A DNA stretch of 10,794 nt, taken from NCBI GenBank assembly GCA_043772865.1, contig JAYVFU010000155.1:1-10794 (forward strand), given 5' to 3'. The first letter of the stretch is position 1. Each line of letters opens with the position of its first letter. This DNA comes from JACMMS01 sp043772865. GTDB lineage: Bacteria > Pseudomonadota > Gammaproteobacteria > Burkholderiales > Methylophilaceae. Made by a program: the position numbers and the translations under genes. Below are positions 7,536 to 10,794 of the stretch, piece after piece. The notes under the pieces were generated by a model. The model was not told where the DNA came from and ran no database searches. It saw only the letters and a list, made by a program, of their open reading frames with translations.

Positions 7536-7648
7536 CGTCATTCCCGCGAAGGCGGGAATCTAGGCAACGTGAATAGTTAGCTTGTTTACAAATAAAGCCA
7601 GCGATGAACTCAATCCTGACTGGATTCCCGTCTCCACCAGAGTGACGA
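7536..7648. repeat. Palindromic intergenic repeat element, copy 2 (dRS3-like, right arm degenerate)
   Basis: This second element lies between ureA and ureB. Its left arm is a perfect hairpin, ATTCCCGCGAAGGCGGGAAT (7540-7559), preceded by CGTC and followed by CTAGGCAAC (7560-7568); the same CTAGGCAAC follows the left arm of copy 1 (5377-5385). The right arm starts GACTGGATTCCCG (about 7618-7630), close to GACTTGATTCCCG in copy 1, but its second half has decayed (CACCAGAGTGACGA), leaving only the outer CGTCA/TGACG (7536-7540/7643-7647) as terminal repeat. The middle is longer and unrelated to copy 1. Family membership is supported by the shared ends. Confidence 0.8.
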
Positions 7649-7650
7649 AA

Positions 7651-7953
7651 CTAAGGAATTGGGTGGTGAACCGTCACCAATTTTGTCCCATCAGGAAAAG
7701 TCGCTTCAATTTGTATATCAGGAATCATTTCTGCAATGCCTTCCATCACATCATCACGCGTAAGCAAGGTTGCGCCGTAGCCCATTAAATAAGCCACTGT
7801 TTGACCATCACGCGCACCTTCCATAATCGCACATGAAATATAGGCGATTGCCTCAGGATAATTAAGTTTTACACCACGCGCTTTGCGTCGCTCAGCTAAC
7901 AAGCCGGCAGTGAATAGCAGTAATTTATCTTTTTCTCTTGGTGTCAATTCCAT
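7651..7953 (-). CDS. ureA: Urease gamma subunit UreA
   Basis: This 100-residue structural subunit of urease begins MELTPREKDKLLLFTAGLLA and contains RRKARGVKLNYPEAIAYI (22-39), EGARDG (45-50) and the C-terminal FPDGTKLVTVHHPIP (86-100), all typical. Length is exactly that of the family. The gene follows ureD by 59 bp. The start lacks a strong Shine-Dalgarno, and the octamer ATGGAATT occurs at the start codon (7953-7946) and again 17 nt upstream (7970-7963). The upstream copy would start an 8-codon out-of-frame ORF ending at 7944, but the conserved N-terminus fixes the start at 7953. The downstream gap to ureB contains a repeat element. Confidence 0.96.
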   Translation of the reverse strand: MELTPREKDKLLLFTAGLLAERRKARGVKLNYPEAIAYISCAIMEGARDGQTVAYLMGYGATLLTRDDVMEGIAEMIPDIQIEATFPDGTKLVTVHHPIP

Positions 7954-7997
7954 ACGTAACTTAATTCCATAGCATTTTATTAAACAGCATTTAAATC

Positions 7998-8003
7998 ATT
8001 ATA
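7998..8003 (-). promoter_or_regulatory. Possible internal promoter -10 box upstream of ureA
   Basis: The minus strand reads a perfect TATAAT here, in the 59-bp ureD-ureA gap and about 45 nt before the ureA ATG. At 17 bp spacing the -35 position reads TCTGGA, a poor match to TTGACA, and there is no extended -10 TG. It could be a weak internal promoter for ureABC, or chance in AT-rich DNA. Confidence 0.25.
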
Positions 8004-8012
8004 CGTTTACTT

Positions 8013-8927
8013 TTAAGTGTTCCAGATTCTAGGTCTGGCAACTTCACGCCCACCGTACCAAGGCCGTAAAATTTGCCAAAGTTGCTCAAAATAAACGCGT
8101 GCCTCTTGCCCAGACTGGCCAATATAGAGTGCAGAAAATATCTCTGGGAGTGCAGTCACGCCGTACTTTGCACCACTACTTATTGAGACTTGTTGGCACG
8201 CCTCGAGTATGATTTTCGGCACTTGCCCCGCTGCCACAATAAAGCCACCACTCACAACATTGCCGAACATGCCAACCAACGATTGAATTTGACGACTTTG
8301 TGGGCTAATAAATGCGCGTTCATTCCAAATTAATTGACCTTCTCGCAAAATACTTAGGCCTTGTTTAAGCATGCCTGTTTGCCAAAACTCCCCGCGTGCT
8401 TGCCTGCCAAAACACAATATTTCCCAGCTGGCATAACGCGAACTGTTAGCCAAATGTATCTCGCTGGTCAATACCACTTGCGCGCCATCAAATAAAATGT
8501 TTTCCTGTGGAAACCACTCTAATTGCGCGCCTAAAGCCACACTAAAGTTGAGGTGCTGACTAGCGACTGCACCATTTGCCTTATACCACTTACCTGCACC
8601 GGGTGTTGTGAGAAAAGCTTTTGCGTTTTGCGCAATATCCACATTGAGTACAAGCACATCGCCGCCAGCAACACCACCCGGTGGATGAATAATAATACCG
8701 TGACAAACTTCATCGCCTTCTGGGTGCAGTGTTTTTTGTATGACTAGCGGTCCAATATGCTGTTTTTTGGCTAAAAAGCTACGGCCATTTTTCTCACTAA
8801 AGGTTAGATTAAGCTCAGCCAACCAGCGTGATTTAGATTGCATTGAAGCTAAACTAGCTGGCGTTTTTAACACATTTTTTGATGCGCTTTTTGATACTAA
8901 TATATCAGTTGCTAAATTATCATCCAT
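8013..8927 (-). CDS. ureD: Urease accessory protein UreD (UreH family)
   Basis: This 304-residue UreD is the scaffold accessory protein that binds apo-urease directly and recruits UreF and UreG for nickel insertion. Recognisable blocks are WLAELNLTFSEKNGRS (35-50), HPPGGVAGGD (81-90), LTTPGAGKWYK (106-116) and WFPQENILFDGA (138-149), ending in RPWYGGREVARPRIWNT. Residues 1-30 are poorly conserved in kind and the ATG at 8927 has no strong ribosome binding site, so the true start may be later, for instance Met29. A mini-ORF ATG lies 11 nt upstream (8938), out of frame. The gene follows urtE by 40 bp, so urea import and urease genes are probably co-transcribed. Confidence 0.95.
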   Translation of the reverse strand: MDDNLATDILVSKSASKNVLKTPASLASMQSKSRWLAELNLTFSEKNGRSFLAKKQHIGPLVIQKTLHPEGDEVCHGIIIHPPGGVAGGDVLVLNVDIAQNAKAFLTTPGAGKWYKANGAVASQHLNFSVALGAQLEWFPQENILFDGAQVVLTSEIHLANSSRYASWEILCFGRQARGEFWQTGMLKQGLSILREGQLIWNERAFISPQSRQIQSLVGMFGNVVSGGFIVAAGQVPKIILEACQQVSISSGAKYGVTALPEIFSALYIGQSGQEARVYFEQLWQILRPWYGGREVARPRIWNT

Positions 8928-8967
8928 AGTTTAATCATGCCACAAAACACCGCGCTACTAGCATTGT

Positions 8968-9657
8968 TTAAACGGATAAATAGCCTTTAATCTTTGCTGC
9001 ATCGACTTCGCCACGCTTATCTTCGTGAATGAATTTACCTTTATCAATCACAATAATTCGATCTGCAATTTCCATCGTAAAACTCAATACTTGTTCAGAT
9101 ACGATAATGGTAATTTCACGCATTTTTCTAATTTCATTCAGTACTTTTGCAATATCTTTAATAATGGATGGCTGTATGCCTTCAGTTGGCTCATCTAGCA
9201 ACAATACCTTTGGATTAGTGACTAAAGCACGTGCAATGGCTAGCTGCTGCTGTTGGCCACCTGAAAGATTGCCGCCTTTACGTTTACGCATATCGTAAAG
9301 CACAGGAAATAACGCAAAAATATCTTCTGGAATTTGCCCAGTTTTAGATTTTTCTAAGCCAGTTTCGATATTTTCTTGCACCGTCATACTAGGAAATATC
9401 ATTCGACCTTGTGGCACGTAAGCTAAGCCTTTAGCCACACGCTCGTAACTATCTGCACCTTGCAGATTTTCCCCATCCACAGTTGCTTTGCTACTTTTGC
9501 TAGGCAAAATGCCCATTAACGATTTAAATAAAGTCGTTTTGCCCATCCCATTGCGTCCCATAATCGCTAATGTTTCATTTTTTTCTGCTTTAAAATTTAA
9601 GCCGTGAATCACTTGGCTTTGGCCATAACTCACTTGTAGATTTTCAATTTCAAACAT
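8968..9657 (-). CDS. urtE: Urea ABC transporter ATP-binding protein UrtE
   Basis: This 229-residue LivF-type ATPase is one of the two nucleotide-binding subunits that power the UrtABCDE urea importer at the inner membrane. It has Walker A GRNGMGKTT (34-42), the Q-loop region VPQGR (81-85), ABC signature LSGGQQQQ (131-138) and Walker B VLLLDEPTEG (151-160). The switch position reads SEQ (187-189), as usual in LivF-like proteins, instead of histidine. AGGGG sits about 6 nt before the ATG. Assignment to urea rather than branched-chain amino acids rests on the neighbours: urtD upstream and ureD 40 bp downstream. The 77-bp gap from urtD contains a short direct repeat at the urtD end. Confidence 0.95.
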   Translation of the reverse strand: MFEIENLQVSYGQSQVIHGLNFKAEKNETLAIMGRNGMGKTTLFKSLMGILPSKSSKATVDGENLQGADSYERVAKGLAYVPQGRMIFPSMTVQENIETGLEKSKTGQIPEDIFALFPVLYDMRKRKGGNLSGGQQQQLAIARALVTNPKVLLLDEPTEGIQPSIIKDIAKVLNEIRKMREITIIVSEQVLSFTMEIADRIIVIDKGKFIHEDKRGEVDAAKIKGYLSV

Positions 9658-9734
9658 GTTTAATCCCCTAATGGCTTAGCGTAAGTTGTTAATGAGCTAG
9701 ATTTGAGTGGTAGCACTTGCTAATGCCATAAACG

Positions 9735-10478
9735 CTAATGCCCAAGGTAAACTTCTAAGACTTTTTCATCCGAATGGACTTCATCCATTGGACCTTCTGC
9801 CAAAATTTTCCCTTGATGTAATACAATCACTTTATGCGCGATTTTTTTCACGAACTCCATATCATGCTCAATCACAATCACAGAGCGATTTTTGCAAATT
9901 TTATTAAGTAAATCAGCAGTTTGGTCACGTTCCTTAGCACTCATACCAGCCACAGGCTCATCTAACATCAATAATTCTGGATCTTGCATGAGCAACATCC
10001 CGATTTCCAACCATTGTTTTTGACCGTGGCTGAGTAAAGCAGCTTCCATTTCTAAAAAATCGGTGAGCATAATTTCATCTGCAATTTTTTTAACTTGTGC
10101 CACAACTGCGTCACTACGTTTAAAAAACAAGCTACCCCATACCCCACGACCTTTAGGATAAGACACTTCAAGGTTTTGGTAGACAGATAGATTTTCGTAA
10201 ATCGATGGTGTTTGAAATTTGCGCCCCACCCCAGCCCGCACAATTTCATGTTCTGAAAGTTTAGTGAGTTCAGTATTCATAAACTTAATTGAGCCAGAGG
10301 TTGATTTGGTTTTACCGCAAATTAAATCTAGCACGGTCGTTTTACCTGCACCATTGGGACCAATGACTACACGTAATTCGTTTTTATCAATATACATAGT
10401 GAGATTATCAACGGCCTTAAAACCATCAAAAGACACTGTTAAATCTTCTATGGCTAGCACAAAGTCTGTATTACTCAT
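9735..10478 (-). CDS. urtD: Urea ABC transporter ATP-binding protein UrtD
   Basis: This 247-residue LivG-type ATPase of the urea importer contains Walker A GPNGAGKTT (40-48), the Q-loop region GRKFQTPSIYENLSVYQNLE (85-104), the UrtD-characteristic signature LSHGQKQWLEIGMLL (149-163), Walker B LLMLDEPVAGMS (169-180) and the switch histidine in VIEHDMEF (202-209). LSHGQ replaces the standard LSGGQ and is typical of UrtD. The ATG (10478-10476) overlaps the urtC stop as ATGA, and AAAGGAG lies 7 nt upstream, a strong start coupled to urtC. All catalytic motifs are intact. Confidence 0.97.
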   Translation of the reverse strand: MSNTDFVLAIEDLTVSFDGFKAVDNLTMYIDKNELRVVIGPNGAGKTTVLDLICGKTKSTSGSIKFMNTELTKLSEHEIVRAGVGRKFQTPSIYENLSVYQNLEVSYPKGRGVWGSLFFKRSDAVVAQVKKIADEIMLTDFLEMEAALLSHGQKQWLEIGMLLMQDPELLMLDEPVAGMSAKERDQTADLLNKICKNRSVIVIEHDMEFVKKIAHKVIVLHQGKILAEGPMDEVHSDEKVLEVYLGH

Positions 10479-10794
10479 GCTTTTGCTCCTTTAATGCTCA
10501 CTGGTTCAATGACTGGTTTATCATCAGTTTTTGTAGGTTCAGAAAACTTGCGTAAAAACTTCACTTTTTTAGCATACTTGTTATATAAGCCAGCCAAGCC
10601 ATCTGGGAAAAACATAACAACCGCCATAAATAAGCCACCCATTAAAAACAACCATAACTCTGGATAATGCTCAGAGAAGAATGTTTTGCCGTAGTTAACC
10701 AATAGTGTGCCGTAAACAGCACCTAATAACGATGCACGACCGCCAACAGCACAGAATATGACCATTTCAATCGAAGGTACGATACCAACAAATG
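10475..10794 (-). CDS. urtC: Urea ABC transporter permease UrtC, C-terminal part (partial)
   Basis: The open frame continues from the window edge (10794) through FVGIVPSIEMVIFCAVGGRASLLG and ends at TGA 10477-10475. The visible 106 residues hold the conserved LivM-type permease stretch VIFCAVGGRASLLGAVYG, then a hydrophobic segment PELWLFLMGGLFMAVVMFF, PDGLAGL, and a charged cytoplasmic tail rich in Lys and Pro. UrtC is one of the two membrane subunits of the urea importer. The 5' end lies outside the window; an ATG at 10765 is internal, because homologous-looking sequence continues upstream of it. The stop overlaps the urtD start by 4 bases. Confidence 0.93.
   Translation of the reverse strand, partial: FVGIVPSIEMVIFCAVGGRASLLGAVYGTLLVNYGKTFFSEHYPELWLFLMGGLFMAVVMFFPDGLAGLYNKYAKKVKFLRKFSEPTKTDDKPVIEPVSIKGAKA

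Noticed and set aside
9029..9298. Plus-strand ORFs opposite urtE and urtD, including those at 9707 and 10219
   Set aside because: They lie antisense to strongly conserved ATPase genes, have no ribosome sites or domains, and are frame shadows.

Overview
The window looks like chromosomal DNA of an AT-leaning Gram-negative proteobacterium. The style of the urea and urease genes, a TonB-dependent receptor and a permease-like sensor protein would suit a betaproteobacterial methylotroph such as Methylophilaceae. That placement is inference from family resemblance, not from a search.

Layout. Positions 1-542 (minus strand) hold the N-terminal 180 residues of a polytopic membrane protein resembling the permease-type sensor domain of large hybrid histidine kinases. 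It starts at a TTG with a strong ribosome binding site. A 225-base AT-rich divergent intergenic region follows. Positions 768-2819 (plus strand) encode a TonB-dependent outer-membrane receptor interrupted by one in-frame TGA (1749-1751). Convergent to it, 3411-2839 (minus strand) encodes a HupE/UreJ nickel permease interrupted by one in-frame TAA (3313-3315), just before its metal-binding motif.

From 10794 down to 3446 the minus strand is a continuous urea-use operon, in transcription order: urtC (3' part only), urtD, urtE, ureD, ureA, ureB, ureC, ureE, ureF, ureG, and then the broken hupE. UrtCDE belong to the ABC urea importer. UreABC form the nickel urease, with all expected active-site residues visible. 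UreDEFG are the nickel-delivery and maturation proteins. Together they import urea and hydrolyse it to ammonia and carbon dioxide, most likely as a nitrogen source.

Points of note. (1) The two genes most likely to bring nickel into the cell, the outer-membrane receptor and HupE, each carry a single nonsense codon in otherwise intact reading frames, while the urease genes are intact. (2) Two palindromic repeat elements resembling Neisseria dRS3 (ATTCCC-N8-GGGAAT) sit inside the urease operon, in the unusually long ureA-ureB and ureC-ureE gaps. (3) The ureC start is preceded by a five-codon mini-ORF whose stop overlaps the ureC ATG, with the only good Shine-Dalgarno placed for the mini-ORF. I found no tRNA, rRNA, CRISPR array or insertion sequence with a transposase. 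No stretch longer than 300 bases lacks a gene.
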